Under the pieces are notes generated by a model. The model did no database searches. It saw nothing but the letters and a program-made list of their open reading frames with translations, and had not been told where the DNA came from. 30,446 nucleotides of DNA from JAKAXG01 sp035702985 (GTDB lineage Bacteria; Actinomycetota; Acidimicrobiia; Acidimicrobiales; Palsa-688). Each line of letters begins with the position of its first letter. Positions within the stretch are counted from its first letter, which is position 1. Shown piece after piece: positions 1 through 8,588 of this stretch. The stretch lies in assembly GCA_035702985.1 (NCBI GenBank), contig DASSZD010000034.1, positions 1 through 30,446 of the forward strand, read 5' to 3'. A program made the position numbers and the translations under genes.

Positions 1-820
1 CGCCCGGGGCACCGGACAGCAGCTCGAGGGCCCGGGCCGGCTCCAGCGGCGAGGCGAACGTGACGTTGAGGGTCAGCGAGTGCCCCGTGTAGACCGGCAC
101 CCGGACGCAGGTCACGCCGACGGCCAGCTCCGGAATCCCCAGAATCTTGCGGCTCTCGTTGCGGAACTTGAGCTCCTCGGTGGTCTCGTCCCCGTCGAAG
201 CTGCCGGCGTGGGGCAGGACATTGAAGGCGATGGGCCCCGGGAACGCCTTGGCCGCCGGGTACTCGAGGGCCCGGCCGTCGAAGGCCAACTCGGTCGCCT
301 TTTCACCCACGGCCTTGATCTGCTCGTCCAGCTCGGCGGTGCCGGCCAGCCCGGCACCCGACACGGCCTGGTAGGTGGAGGCGATGATGCGCTCCAGGCC
401 GGCCTCCGCGTGCAGCGGGGCGAGCACCGGCATGCAGACCATGGTGGTGCAGTTGGGGTTGGCCACGATGCCTTTGGGGATCGAGTCCAGGGCCGCCGCG
501 TTGACCTCCGGGACCACCAGCGGGCAGTCCGGGTCCATGCGCCAGGCGCTGGAGTTGTCGACCACGACGGCGCCGGCGGCCGCCACGCGGGGCGCCCACT
601 CCTTGGATGCGCCGGCGCCCATGGAGAACAGGGCGATGTCCACGCCGGAGTGGTCGGCGGTGGCCACGTCCTCGACGGTCACGCCGTCGACCACCCGACC
701 CGCGGAGCGGGCACTGGCGAAGAGGCGCAGCCCGTCGTGGGGCAGCCGGCGGGACCGCACGACCTCCCGCATGACCGCCCCGACCTGGCCGGTCGCGCCG
801 TAGATACCGATGGTCACCAT
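1..820 (-). CDS. asd: Aspartate-semialdehyde dehydrogenase (3' end beyond window)
   Basis: The product reduces aspartyl phosphate to aspartate semialdehyde, the branch point to lysine, methionine, threonine and diaminopimelate. The N-terminus MVTIGIYGATGQVGAVM is the NADP-binding glycine loop (GxTGxVG). The catalytic cysteine lies in NPNCTT (Cys124), followed by a conserved YQAVSGAG segment. About 273 codons are present and the frame runs off the left edge, so roughly the last fifth is missing (the family is usually about 340 residues). The ATG at 820 is only 2 nt after the lysC stop, so the two genes form one lysC-asd transcription unit, a common actinobacterial arrangement. Start and identity are clear; only the C-terminus is unseen. 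Confidence 0.96.
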   Translation of the reverse strand, partial: MVTIGIYGATGQVGAVMREVVRSRRLPHDGLRLFASARSAGRVVDGVTVEDVATADHSGVDIALFSMGAGASKEWAPRVAAAGAVVVDNSSAWRMDPDCPLVVPEVNAAALDSIPKGIVANPNCTTMVCMPVLAPLHAEAGLERIIASTYQAVSGAGLAGTAELDEQIKAVGEKATELAFDGRALEYPAAKAFPGPIAFNVLPHAGSFDGDETTEELKFRNESRKILGIPELAVGVTCVRVPVYTGHSLTLNVTFASPLEPARALELLSGAPG

Positions 821-822
821 CG

Positions 823-2040
823 CTATTCGCCCTCCAGCTTGAACGCCCGGTGCAGCGCCACCACGGCCTTGTCCACCACATCGGCCCGCACGACGCAGGT
901 GAGGCGGATGGACGAGGTGGAGATCATCTCGATGTTGATGCCCTCGCCGGCCAGCGTCTCGAACATGGTGGCCGAGATGCCGGGGTGGGTCTTCATGCCG
1001 GCCCCGACGATGGACACCGTGGCGATCTCCGGGTCGGCCAGCACCTCGGTGGCGCCGATCTCGGCCTGCAGGCCCTCGGCGGTGGCGACCGCGGTGGCCA
1101 GGTCCTCCCGGGGCACGGTGAAGGAGATGTCGGTGGTGCCGGCCAGCGACACGTTCTGCTCGATCATGTCGACGTTGATCGACCGGTCGGCCAGGGCCCG
1201 GAACAGCCGGGCCGCAACGCCCGGGTGGTCGGGGACGCCGGCGACGGTGACCTTGGCCTCCGAGTCGTCGGACGTGACGGCCGAGATGATGGCCTGCTCC
1301 ACTTCGGGGTCTTCCTCCTCGATCCAGGTGCCCGGCTCCCAGGTGAAGGCCGAGCGGACGTGGAGCCGCACCTTGTGGTTGCGGGCGAACTCCACCGAGC
1401 GCATGGCCGGCTTGGGGCAGCCGGCGGCGCACATCTCCAGCATTTCGTCGAAGCTCAGCCGCTTGAGCCGGCGGGCCTCGGGCACCACCCGGGGATCGGA
1501 GGTGAAGACCCCCGACACGTCGGTGTAGATCTCGCAGGCGTCGGCGTCGAGCGCCCGGGCCAGGGCCACCGCCGTGGTGTCGGTGCCGCCCCGGCCGAGG
1601 AAGGTGACCTCCCGGTCGGTGGACACCCCCTGGGCGCCGCCCACCACCGCCACCTTGCCCTCCGCCAGGGCGGAGCGGATGCGGTCGGCCCGGATGTCGA
1701 CGATCTTGGCCCGGGTGTGGTCGGTGTCGGTGATGATCCCGGCCTGGCTGCCGGTGAAGCTGGCGCTCGCCACCCCGATGTCGTGCAGGGCCATGCACAG
1801 CAGGGCCATGGCCTTGCGCTCCCCGGCGGTTATGAGCATGTCCATCTCCCGGCCCGGGTGGGTGTTGGACACCTGGGCGGCCAGGTGGAGCAGTTCGTCG
1901 GTCTCCTTGCCCATGGCGCTCACCGCCACGACCACCTGGTTCCCCCGGCGGACGGTGCGGGCGATGTAGTCGGCGACCGTCCGCATGCGTTCGGCGTCAC
2001 CGACGGAAGTGCCGCCGAACTTCATCACGACGAGGGCCAC
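823..2040 (-). CDS. lysC: Aspartate kinase
   Basis: The 405-residue product phosphorylates L-aspartate with ATP, the first committed step to the aspartate-family amino acids. The kinase domain opens with MKFGGTSV (here preceded by VALVV), and has the FTGSQAG segment, the LGRGGTDTTAVALA loop and RSVEFARN. Two ACT domains follow (VTVAGVPDHPGVAARLF and VSIVGAGMKTHPGISATMF), which normally bind lysine and/or threonine for feedback inhibition. The GTG at 2040 was chosen because VALVVxKxGGTSV is the usual start in actinobacterial LysC and a TACCCT hexamer lies 8 nt upstream. The frame stays open much further upstream, but that part is antisense to the neighbouring HD-domain gene and is not protein-like. 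Downstream asd follows after 2 nt. Confidence 0.96.
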   Translation of the reverse strand: MALVVMKFGGTSVGDAERMRTVADYIARTVRRGNQVVVAVSAMGKETDELLHLAAQVSNTHPGREMDMLITAGERKAMALLCMALHDIGVASASFTGSQAGIITDTDHTRAKIVDIRADRIRSALAEGKVAVVGGAQGVSTDREVTFLGRGGTDTTAVALARALDADACEIYTDVSGVFTSDPRVVPEARRLKRLSFDEMLEMCAAGCPKPAMRSVEFARNHKVRLHVRSAFTWEPGTWIEEEDPEVEQAIISAVTSDDSEAKVTVAGVPDHPGVAARLFRALADRSINVDMIEQNVSLAGTTDISFTVPREDLATAVATAEGLQAEIGATEVLADPEIATVSIVGAGMKTHPGISATMFETLAGEGINIEMISTSSIRLTCVVRADVVDKAVVALHRAFKLEGE

Positions 2041-2048
2041 GGCTTTCC

Positions 2049-2054
2049 AGGGTA
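2049..2054 (-). promoter_or_regulatory. -10 hexamer of lysC-asd (leaderless)
   Basis: On the minus strand TACCCT is followed by 8 nt and then the GTG of lysC. This TAnnnT-to-start spacing puts the transcript start at or next to the start codon. No convincing -35 box is visible. The promoter is back to back with that of the HD-domain gene, 59 bp away. Confidence 0.55.
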
Positions 2055-2112
2055 CCAACCGGGTGGGGACGGCCCTGGATGGTTTGGCTCGGACCGGGCC
2101 GGGCCGAACGGT

Positions 2113-2118
2113 TAGCTT
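2113..2118 (+). promoter_or_regulatory. -10 hexamer of HD-domain gene (leaderless)
   Basis: TAGCTT is followed by 7 nt and then the ATG at 2126. The same hexamer is found 8 nt before the cyclophilin start at 5188. No Shine-Dalgarno sequence is present between it and the start. Confidence 0.55.
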
Positions 2119-2125
2119 CGGGTCC

Positions 2126-2728
2126 ATGCCTGACGAGGCCGACCGGCCGGAAAACGAGGGTTTCGGATCGTTCCGGCACCTGGCGGAGCGTTTCGTCGGG
2201 GCCCTGGACCCCCGGGGACCGGCCCCCGACGAGGAGGCGTGGGCGCTCGGCTGGCTGCTCCCGGGCGAGCAGCAGCTGTGGCACCGCATGTCGGGCCCGG
2301 ACCGTCGCCACGCGGCCGGGGTGGCCCGCCAGACGATCCGGCTGCTCTCCACCGGCGGCGCCCCCCCGCCCGGCCGGCAGGTGGTGGCGGCAGCCCTGCT
2401 CCACGACGTGGGCAAGGTGGAGTCGGGGCTGGGCACCTTCGCCCGGGTGGCGGTCACCGTGGCGGCCATAGCCGGGGGCCGGGAGCGGCTGGTGGCGGAA
2501 CCCCCGCCGCCCGGCCCCGGGCAGGGGACGGGCCGGGGGGTGGGGCTGGCGGTGCGCAGGAGGGTGCGGCAGTACCTGACGCACGACCGGATCGGGGCCG
2601 AGCTGCTCCGGGCGGCCGGGAGCGACCCCATGACGGTCGCGTGGGCCGGGGAGCACCACCTGCCGGCGGGGCGCTGGAGCGTGGACCGGCGCCTGGCCAA
2701 CGCGCTCAAGGCGGCCGACGGGGACTAG
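2126..2728 (+). CDS. HD-domain protein (putative metal-dependent phosphohydrolase)
   Basis: The 200-residue product contains the HD superfamily signature: an upstream His in RRHAAGVARQT, the paired LLHDVGK motif near residue 93, and a later HDRIGAELL and AGEHHLP, which resemble the further metal-binding histidines of the family. Such proteins hydrolyse phosphate esters or nucleotides, but the substrate cannot be told from the sequence. There is no signal peptide or membrane segment, so it is likely cytoplasmic. A glycine/proline-rich insertion (PPPPGPGQGTGRGVG) separates the two metal-binding halves. It is divergent from lysC and convergent with the DedA gene, so it is probably a single-gene unit. 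The start is supported by the TAGCTT hexamer 7 nt upstream. Confidence 0.8.
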   Translation: MPDEADRPENEGFGSFRHLAERFVGALDPRGPAPDEEAWALGWLLPGEQQLWHRMSGPDRRHAAGVARQTIRLLSTGGAPPPGRQVVAAALLHDVGKVESGLGTFARVAVTVAAIAGGRERLVAEPPPPGPGQGTGRGVGLAVRRRVRQYLTHDRIGAELLRAAGSDPMTVAWAGEHHLPAGRWSVDRRLANALKAADGD

Positions 2729-2747
2729 CCGGGGCGGAAGCCCGGGG

Positions 2748-3536
2748 TCAGTCCCCTTCGCCCTCGAGGGCCGGCTCGATTCCGGGCACCTGCGGGGGGA
2801 CGACGGGCCGCCGTCCCGGGCCGGGGGACGGCGGGACGGCATCCTGGCGGGTGTGCGCCGGCTGGTAGCGGCGGCCCGGCGCCGGGGCGGACCGGGCGGT
2901 GGAGCGGGACGGAGCGGCTGACCGGCTCGGGCCGGTCGCGGCCCGGTAGGCCCGCAGGCGGTGCCAGATCACGAAGGCCACGGCCGCCACCGCCGCCGCC
3001 GCCAGCAGGTATCCGGCGTAGCTGAACCCGTGCATGATGGTGGTGTAGGAGTTGCCGAGGCCGTAGCCGATGCCGGCCATGGCGCTCAGCCAGATCAACG
3101 ATCCCAGGGCCGTGAGCACCCCGAACCGCAGCAGGGGCACCTCGGCCACACCCGCCAGCAGGGCGACGAAGTTGCGGATGACCGGCAGCAGCCGGCTGCC
3201 GAGCACGCCCCACTTCTCGTGGCGGCTGAACCAGCCCTCGGCCCGATCGAGGTCGTGGTGGCTGAGCAGGACGTACCGCCCGTAGCGGTCCACCAGGGTC
3301 CGGCCGCCGTAGCGGCCCAGGAACCAGGCGATGTACGCCCCGACCAGCTCGCCGGCCACCCCGGCGACGATGACCCCGGCCAGGTTCAGCTTCCCCTCCG
3401 CCGCCAGCACCCCGGCGAACCCGAGCGTCAGTTCCGAAGACGTCGGCACGCAGCACGACTGGAGGAGGGACAGGACGAAGATGGCGGCGTAGCCGGCCGA
3501 GGCTACGTATGACGTGAAGTTCAGCAGGCCTAGCAT
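2748..3536 (-). CDS. DedA/SNARE-associated family membrane protein
   Basis: The 262-residue integral membrane protein has the DedA layout: an N-terminal hydrophobic segment with QSCCVPTSSELTLGFAG, a re-entrant-like helix around GVAGELVGAYIAWFLGRYGG, and the signature SRLLPVIRNFVALLAG followed by hydrophobic segments to about residue 190. DedA proteins are linked to undecaprenyl-phosphate or phospholipid translocation and membrane homeostasis; the substrate here is unknown. The usual E-x(9)-R/G-R-x(3)-P-x(2)-R pattern is partly kept (LLPVIRN). The last 60 or so residues are a Pro/Ser/Arg-rich tail that is longer than usual. A TAGCGG hexamer 6 nt before the ATG may be a weak -10. Confidence 0.85.
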   Translation of the reverse strand: MLGLLNFTSYVASAGYAAIFVLSLLQSCCVPTSSELTLGFAGVLAAEGKLNLAGVIVAGVAGELVGAYIAWFLGRYGGRTLVDRYGRYVLLSHHDLDRAEGWFSRHEKWGVLGSRLLPVIRNFVALLAGVAEVPLLRFGVLTALGSLIWLSAMAGIGYGLGNSYTTIMHGFSYAGYLLAAAAVAAVAFVIWHRLRAYRAATGPSRSAAPSRSTARSAPAPGRRYQPAHTRQDAVPPSPGPGRRPVVPPQVPGIEPALEGEGD

Positions 3537-3613
3537 GCGGACCCGCTACCGGCTGCCGGCCCTCGCCACCCCCGGCCCGACAGGGCGGGACGTCCAGCGG
3601 CTCCGACGCGGCT

Positions 3614-3646
3614 CCGCCCCTCCCCTACGAGGTGGGGAAGGGGCGG
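3614..3646. terminator. GC-rich hairpin between protease and DedA genes
   Basis: CCGCCCC (3614-3620) pairs with GGGGCGG (3640-3646) and, after a small bulge, CCCC pairs with GGGG, leaving an 8-nt loop. It lies in the 224-nt gap downstream of the protease stop and upstream of dedA, both on the minus strand. No T-tract follows on that strand, so it is either a U-less terminator or a transcript-stability element. Nothing else was seen between 3537 and 3760. Confidence 0.4.
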
Positions 3647-3760
3647 CGCTGGGGGGGATGACTCAAGCACTTCCCCATTGAAGTCGCCGTCAATCGGCCC
3701 CGGGGTAAAAATTAGGTGAACTTACGGCGAACGCCACCACCGGACATCCGGATGGGCATA

Positions 3761-5023
3761 TCAGCTGGACCGGCTCGGCTGGAAGGTGCCGGTGGCCGGC
3801 ACGTTGAGACAGCCCGAGGCCGAACCCAGCCGCTTCAGGCCGGCCAGGTCCCCCGACCCGAGAGACCTGGTCGAGGTGGCCAGTACCTGCTCGTTCATGA
3901 CCTGACCTGCGTCGGGCACGTTCCCGAGCCCCATGAGGTGGCCCAGCTCGTGGAGGAACAGCATTCCCCGGCCGCCCGGTCCGAAGCCCGACGGCAACCG
4001 GCCGGCGGCCGAGCTGATCAGGACGGTGCCGGTCACGTAGACGCCGTGACCGCCGTTCTGGTCGGTCTCGGCGATGGGCTCGGCCCGGGCCAGGGCGTCC
4101 GCTCCGGTGGACCCGGCGGGGAAGTCGATCCTCGATGTCTGGGCCGGGTCGGCCCAGGCGATGACCACCGGACCGGCCGGGCCGCTGGGATCGATGACCG
4201 AACCGCCGCCCGGGAACGTGGTGGTCGAACCCCGGTCGACGAACATGATCCCGGTGGCCTTGCTGATCTGGCTGACCGCCTGCTGCAGATCGGCGGCGGC
4301 GGTCGGGGGCGCCGCCGCCAGGTTGGTCACGTAGTAGATGGGCTGGCACGGATTCCACCTCACCGGGGTGCCGCTGCGGTTGCGCTGAAGGAAGCTGTAG
4401 CCGGCCGCCGCCGGCGCCGCGCTGGCCCGATCCGCCCCGGCCGAGGTCGTCGTGCCACCGGATGGGTGGACCGGCCAGAGGCTGGGCAGCACCAGGAGGG
4501 CGGCGAGGACGCCGACCACCAGCAGGACCCGCAGCACCGTCCAGCGCGGCGGGTCGACAGACGTCCCGGGGGCGCCGTACATACCGGCCGGGGGGTCCCA
4601 CCTCCCTGCCGGGCCGGACCGCCGCTCGGCCGGGTACCGGCGCTGGAGTGACCCCCGGCCGGAAGCGGCGGCGCCACCCCGGCCCGGCCGGCCCAGGCCG
4701 AACCACGAGCTGGGGCCGGAGGCCCCACCGCCTACCAGCCCGGGCCGGCGTCGGGCGCCGCCCCCGGAGCCGAACGGCCCGGGGCCCGGACGGGGAGGCC
4801 GCCCCAGAGGCAGGCCACGCCGGAACGGGTTGAGCCGGCCGAAGCGGAGCCCCCCGCCGCTGAGCCGCCGGTCGTAGTCGATGGGCCCGTCGAACGGGTC
4901 GGCCGGCCCCTCGGGCGGCATCGAGACCACCGAGCGGGGTTCGGGCGCGGGGGGAGGGCCCTCCCCGGTGCGGAGGAAGGCCTCTATCTCGGCCATCATC
5001 CGCTCCGAATCAGACCCTCTCAT
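3761..5023 (-). CDS. Membrane-anchored matrixin-like (metzincin) metalloprotease
   Basis: The 420-residue product has three parts. Residues 1-165 are cytoplasmic and rich in Gly, Pro and Arg. A single membrane helix (VLRVLLVVGVLAALLVLPSL) spans about 165-187. An extracellular domain then ends with HELGHLMGLGN (His358, Glu359, His362) and a Met-turn-like VMNE. This is the HExxHxxG zinc motif of matrixins, but the position of the third ligand, usually His or Asp, is Asn368; an Asp lies three residues later. The protein may therefore be inactive or use another ligand. WNPCQPIYYVTN and a cysteine near the C-terminus suggest a disulphide. It could process surface proteins; no substrate is suggested by the neighbours. 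The ATG at 5023 has a weak GGAT upstream. Confidence 0.75.
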   Translation of the reverse strand: MRGSDSERMMAEIEAFLRTGEGPPPAPEPRSVVSMPPEGPADPFDGPIDYDRRLSGGGLRFGRLNPFRRGLPLGRPPRPGPGPFGSGGGARRRPGLVGGGASGPSSWFGLGRPGRGGAAASGRGSLQRRYPAERRSGPAGRWDPPAGMYGAPGTSVDPPRWTVLRVLLVVGVLAALLVLPSLWPVHPSGGTTTSAGADRASAAPAAAGYSFLQRNRSGTPVRWNPCQPIYYVTNLAAAPPTAAADLQQAVSQISKATGIMFVDRGSTTTFPGGGSVIDPSGPAGPVVIAWADPAQTSRIDFPAGSTGADALARAEPIAETDQNGGHGVYVTGTVLISSAAGRLPSGFGPGGRGMLFLHELGHLMGLGNVPDAGQVMNEQVLATSTRSLGSGDLAGLKRLGSASGCLNVPATGTFQPSRSS

Positions 5024-5173
5024 CGGACCATCCGCCTCGCTCGACCTCTCGTGTGCTACGGCGCAATTACGTTCCTTCGACGTTACCCTCAGGCGGGCGC
5101 CTAAACCGAGCCCGTCCGGCCCCTCCGGGCCGGCCCGCCGGGGTCCGCCTACCTGCCGGGTGGGGGCCGCGGC

Positions 5174-5179
5174 TAGCTT
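5174..5179 (+). promoter_or_regulatory. -10 hexamer of anchored cyclophilin gene (leaderless)
   Basis: TAGCTT is followed by 8 nt and the GTG at 5188. The stretch 5024-5187 between this gene and the divergent protease gene is AT-richer than its surroundings around 5065-5090. Confidence 0.55.
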
Positions 5180-5187
5180 GTGCCCCC

Positions 5188-6057
5188 GTGCCTTCAGAGA
5201 AAAGAGCCCGCCAGCGCGCCGGCCGGGCGGCCCGCATGGCCGAACTCCAAAAGGCGCAGAAACGCCGCCGGCGCAACACCCGGGTCATCCCAGCCGTCGT
5301 CATCGTCATCATCCTGGCCCTGATCGGCGTGTTCCTCACCAGCCGCGGCGGCAGCTCGCCCAAGAAGGTGGCCACCTCGGGCAGCACCACGACCACCACG
5401 GCCAAGGGGTCGACGTCCACGACGGTCGCCGCCGCGCCCACGGCCGCCCCGGTCACGGGCGGCACCAAGATCACCGGCGCCACCCCCTGCCCCAGCTTCA
5501 CCGGGTCCAACCCCCACGTGACCAGCTTCGCCCAGGCCCCGCCCAACTGCCTGACGGCGGGCAAGACCTACAGCGCGACCCTCCACACCACGATGGGTGA
5601 CGTCACCGTCAAGTTCGACACGGCCAAGACGCCGAACACGGCCAACAACTTCATCGTCCTCTCCCTCTACCACTACTACGAGAGCACCGCCCTGTTCCGC
5701 ACCGACACCTCGATCGGGATCATCCAGGGCGGCTCCCCCCACACCCAGAGCGCCGGCGACCCGGGGCCGGGATACACCATCAAAGACGAGGGCAGCGGCT
5801 TCAAGTACGCCCCCGGGGACCTGGTCATGGCCCGCACCAGCAGCCCCAACTCGGCCGGCGCCCAGTTCTTCTTCTGCGTGACCGGCGCCTGTTCCAACCT
5901 CGACAGCCAGGGTACGTATGTGGTGTTCGCCCACACCACCAGCGGGCTGAACGTCCTGCAGAACATCCTGGCGCTCAACGAGCCCCAGCCCGGCGGCCTC
6001 GGCGGGGCCCCCTCCAAGCTGGTGCTCATCAAGTCCATCAGCGTCACCCAGAGCTGA
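5188..6057 (+). CDS. Membrane-anchored cyclophilin-like protein with degraded active site
   Basis: The 289-residue product has a basic N-terminus (KAQKRRRRNTR), one membrane helix at about 32-51, a Thr/Ser-rich linker (GSTTTTTAKGSTSTT) and a cyclophilin-type peptidyl-prolyl isomerase domain from about 110 to the end. The fold is recognisable from LHTTMGDVTVKF, ANNFIVLSLYHYY, IIQGGSP, and AQFFFCVTG. The active-site stretch that is normally FHRxIPGFxxQGG reads LFRTDTSIGIIQGG, so the catalytic arginine position is Thr, and the PGF is lost. It may act as a binding protein or a weak isomerase on the outer face of the membrane. It is followed after 16 nt by an intact soluble paralogue. The GTG start fits the upstream TAGCTT; the frame is open 45 codons earlier without protein-like composition. 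Confidence 0.85.
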   Translation: MPSEKRARQRAGRAARMAELQKAQKRRRRNTRVIPAVVIVIILALIGVFLTSRGGSSPKKVATSGSTTTTTAKGSTSTTVAAAPTAAPVTGGTKITGATPCPSFTGSNPHVTSFAQAPPNCLTAGKTYSATLHTTMGDVTVKFDTAKTPNTANNFIVLSLYHYYESTALFRTDTSIGIIQGGSPHTQSAGDPGPGYTIKDEGSGFKYAPGDLVMARTSSPNSAGAQFFFCVTGACSNLDSQGTYVVFAHTTSGLNVLQNILALNEPQPGGLGGAPSKLVLIKSISVTQS

Positions 6058-6073
6058 GATCGGAGACCTTCAC

Positions 6074-6631
6074 GTGCCCTCCCCCTGCCCCAACCCGGAC
6101 GGTTCCAGCCCGAAGCAGCAGCGCTTCGACGGTCCCCCGCCCACCTGCATCGACCCGGCCAAGCGGTACAGCGCCGAGATGGTGACCTCCAAGGGGACCA
6201 TGCGCATCGCCCTCGACGCAGCGGCCGCCCCCAAGACGGTCAACAACTTCGTCTTCCTGGCCCGCTACCACTACTACGAGGGCATCGTGTTCCACCGGGT
6301 GATCCCCGGCTTCGTGCTGCAGGGCGGGGACCCGACCGGCACCGGCACGGGCGGCCCCGGCTACCGCTTCGAGGACGAGCTGCCCCAGCCGGGCCGCTAC
6401 GAGCTCGGCTCGCTGGCCATGGCCAACGCCGGGCCGAACACCAACGGCTCGCAGTTCTTCGTCATCAGCGGCCCGGACGGCATGCGCCTTCCCCCGCAGT
6501 ACTCGCTGTTCGGCAAGGTGGTGTCGGGCCTGGATGTGGTGTCGACCATCGACCAGCTGGGCAGCCGCTCGGGCAAGCCGTCGGAGCTGGTGACCATCGA
6601 GTCGGTCACCATCACCGAGTCCGCCGACTAA
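6074..6631 (+). CDS. Cyclophilin-type peptidyl-prolyl cis-trans isomerase
   Basis: The 185-residue protein catalyses cis-trans isomerisation of X-Pro bonds. It has the complete core: VFHRVIPGFVLQGGDPTGTGTGG with the catalytic Arg and the Gln of the QGG, then GSLAMANAGPNTNGSQFFV and YSLFGKVVSGLDVV. There is no signal peptide, so it is likely cytoplasmic. The N-terminal CPNPDGSSPKQQRF...PPTCIDP aligns with the same region of the upstream paralogue (CPSFTGSNP...PPNCLTAGKTY), which suggests a tandem duplication in which the first copy lost its active site. The GTG at 6074 has GGAG 9 nt upstream, 16 nt after the previous stop, so the pair is one operon. Confidence 0.93.
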   Translation: MPSPCPNPDGSSPKQQRFDGPPPTCIDPAKRYSAEMVTSKGTMRIALDAAAAPKTVNNFVFLARYHYYEGIVFHRVIPGFVLQGGDPTGTGTGGPGYRFEDELPQPGRYELGSLAMANAGPNTNGSQFFVISGPDGMRLPPQYSLFGKVVSGLDVVSTIDQLGSRSGKPSELVTIESVTITESAD

Positions 6632-6640
6632 CTGCAGCGA

Positions 6641-6653
6641 CCGGCGGCGCCGG
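6641..6653. terminator. Short hairpin between convergent genes
   Basis: CCGGC-ggc-GCCGG lies in the 27-nt gap between the converging cyclophilin and esterase genes. It has a perfect 5-bp stem and no T-tract, so a role as bidirectional terminator is only suggested. Confidence 0.3.
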
Positions 6654-6658
6654 GGCGG

Positions 6659-7699
6659 TCAGGCCCCGGCCGCCGTTGGGGCCAGCCGCTCGGCCAGGTA
6701 GGCCAGCGCCATGGGGTAGCGCCAGTCGATCTGGCTGTGGGTGCCGTCGAACAGCTCGAAGTGCACGTCGGTCACCCCGATCCCGGCCAGGGCGTCGCGG
6801 AACGCCTCGGCGCCGATGTCCAGGAACCACTGGTCGCTGCGGCCGCCGTCCACCCAGATCGCCTTCAACCCCCGCAGGGCGTCGGCGTGGCGGGGCACCA
6901 TGCGGACCGGGTCCCAGTCCAGCCAGCGCTGCCACACCTCCTCCCTCAGCCGCCCGTTGCCCGGGTCGAACGGCAGCACCGGCGTGCCGTCGTCGTCGGC
7001 CGAGAAGCACGCGGCCACGCCGAGGACCATGAGCAGGGTCATGTCGTCGGGATCGGTGAACGCCACCCTGGAGCGGAAGTCGTCCCACCACTTGTCGATG
7101 GAACCGTCGTACCTGCGCAGCGCCCGGACCACCTTGGCGAACTCCGGGATGTACAGCAGCTCGTAGAGGGCGTCGCCGGCGTGGGTGGCCAGCCCGCCGA
7201 ACAGGTCGGGGCGCAGCATCGGGGTGATCATGGCCCCGAACCCGCCGCTGGACTTGCCCTGGATGCCCCGGTGGGCGGGGGCGTCCAGGGTGCGGTAGCG
7301 GTCGTCGACGTAGGGCACCACCTCGTCGCAGAGGTAGGTGTGGTACCGGCCGGTGCCGGGCGAATCCACGAACTGCGAGCCGCCGTAGGCCGTCCATGCG
7401 TCCACGTACACGACGATGCACGGCGGCACGTTCCCGGCGGAGAAGAGTTCGTCGGCCGCCTCGGGGTACGGCGGGCGGTAGGCGCTGCGGTTGGCCCAGC
7501 CCGACACGAACCCGCCGTAGCCCTGGATGACGTAGACCGAGGGATAGCGCCGGTCCGGTTGGTCGTCGTAGCCGGGCGGGACGTACACCCATAGAGGGCG
7601 GTCGGCCGGATCCCCGAGGGGGTTCCCGGCCAGCACAGCGGAACGGACGGTGAGGCGGTCCAGGCGACCGGCCCACTCTTTTTCCCAGGGAGGAACCAT
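6659..7699 (-). CDS. Esterase D-like alpha/beta hydrolase
   Basis: The 346-residue product is an alpha/beta hydrolase of the putative esterase (enterochelin esterase/esterase D) type. The nucleophile elbow is GKSSGGFGA (GxSxG), preceded by RPLWVYVPPGYDD and YPSVYVIQGYGG, and followed by a DGTHSQIDW segment whose His is the likely catalytic base. No signal peptide is evident, so it is probably cytoplasmic. The substrate is unknown. The ATG at 7699 was chosen because MVPPWEKEW opens the protein-like part; longer GTG/ATG starts add an Arg-rich stretch. A GACACT hexamer 7 nt upstream is a near match to the leaderless -10 seen elsewhere. The 190-nt divergent gap up to the response regulator gene shows no other clear element. 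Confidence 0.82.
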   Translation of the reverse strand: MVPPWEKEWAGRLDRLTVRSAVLAGNPLGDPADRPLWVYVPPGYDDQPDRRYPSVYVIQGYGGFVSGWANRSAYRPPYPEAADELFSAGNVPPCIVVYVDAWTAYGGSQFVDSPGTGRYHTYLCDEVVPYVDDRYRTLDAPAHRGIQGKSSGGFGAMITPMLRPDLFGGLATHAGDALYELLYIPEFAKVVRALRRYDGSIDKWWDDFRSRVAFTDPDDMTLLMVLGVAACFSADDDGTPVLPFDPGNGRLREEVWQRWLDWDPVRMVPRHADALRGLKAIWVDGGRSDQWFLDIGAEAFRDALAGIGVTDVHFELFDGTHSQIDWRYPMALAYLAERLAPTAAGA

Positions 7700-7889
7700 C
7701 GCCGCCAGTGTCACAGCCCGGTCCCGGTGCCGCAATCGGGCCGGCCGTGACCGGATCGTCACCTGGCGGCAACCTCAGCGTGTCCTGCCCCGCCTAGACA
7801 AGCTGCGTGTGATCGCCGCCCCGCCGCTGCCCGGATCCGCTCCACCCCCCGTCCTCAGCGAGGGGGTCCCGGTATGCCAGCATGGGTCG

Positions 7890-8579
<690 letters not shown>

Positions 8580-8588
8580 CCTCTTTCC

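Noticed and set aside
80..1528. A 482-codon open frame on the plus strand over asd and lysC.
   Set aside because: It is antisense to two certain genes and shows the His/Gly/Asp-rich composition of a shadow frame.
2041..2709. The lysC frame stays open for more than 200 codons upstream of the chosen start.
   Set aside because: This part is antisense to the HD-domain gene, is rich in Arg, Pro and Ser as expected from GC-rich shadow frames, and LysC proteins start at VALVVxKxGGTSV.
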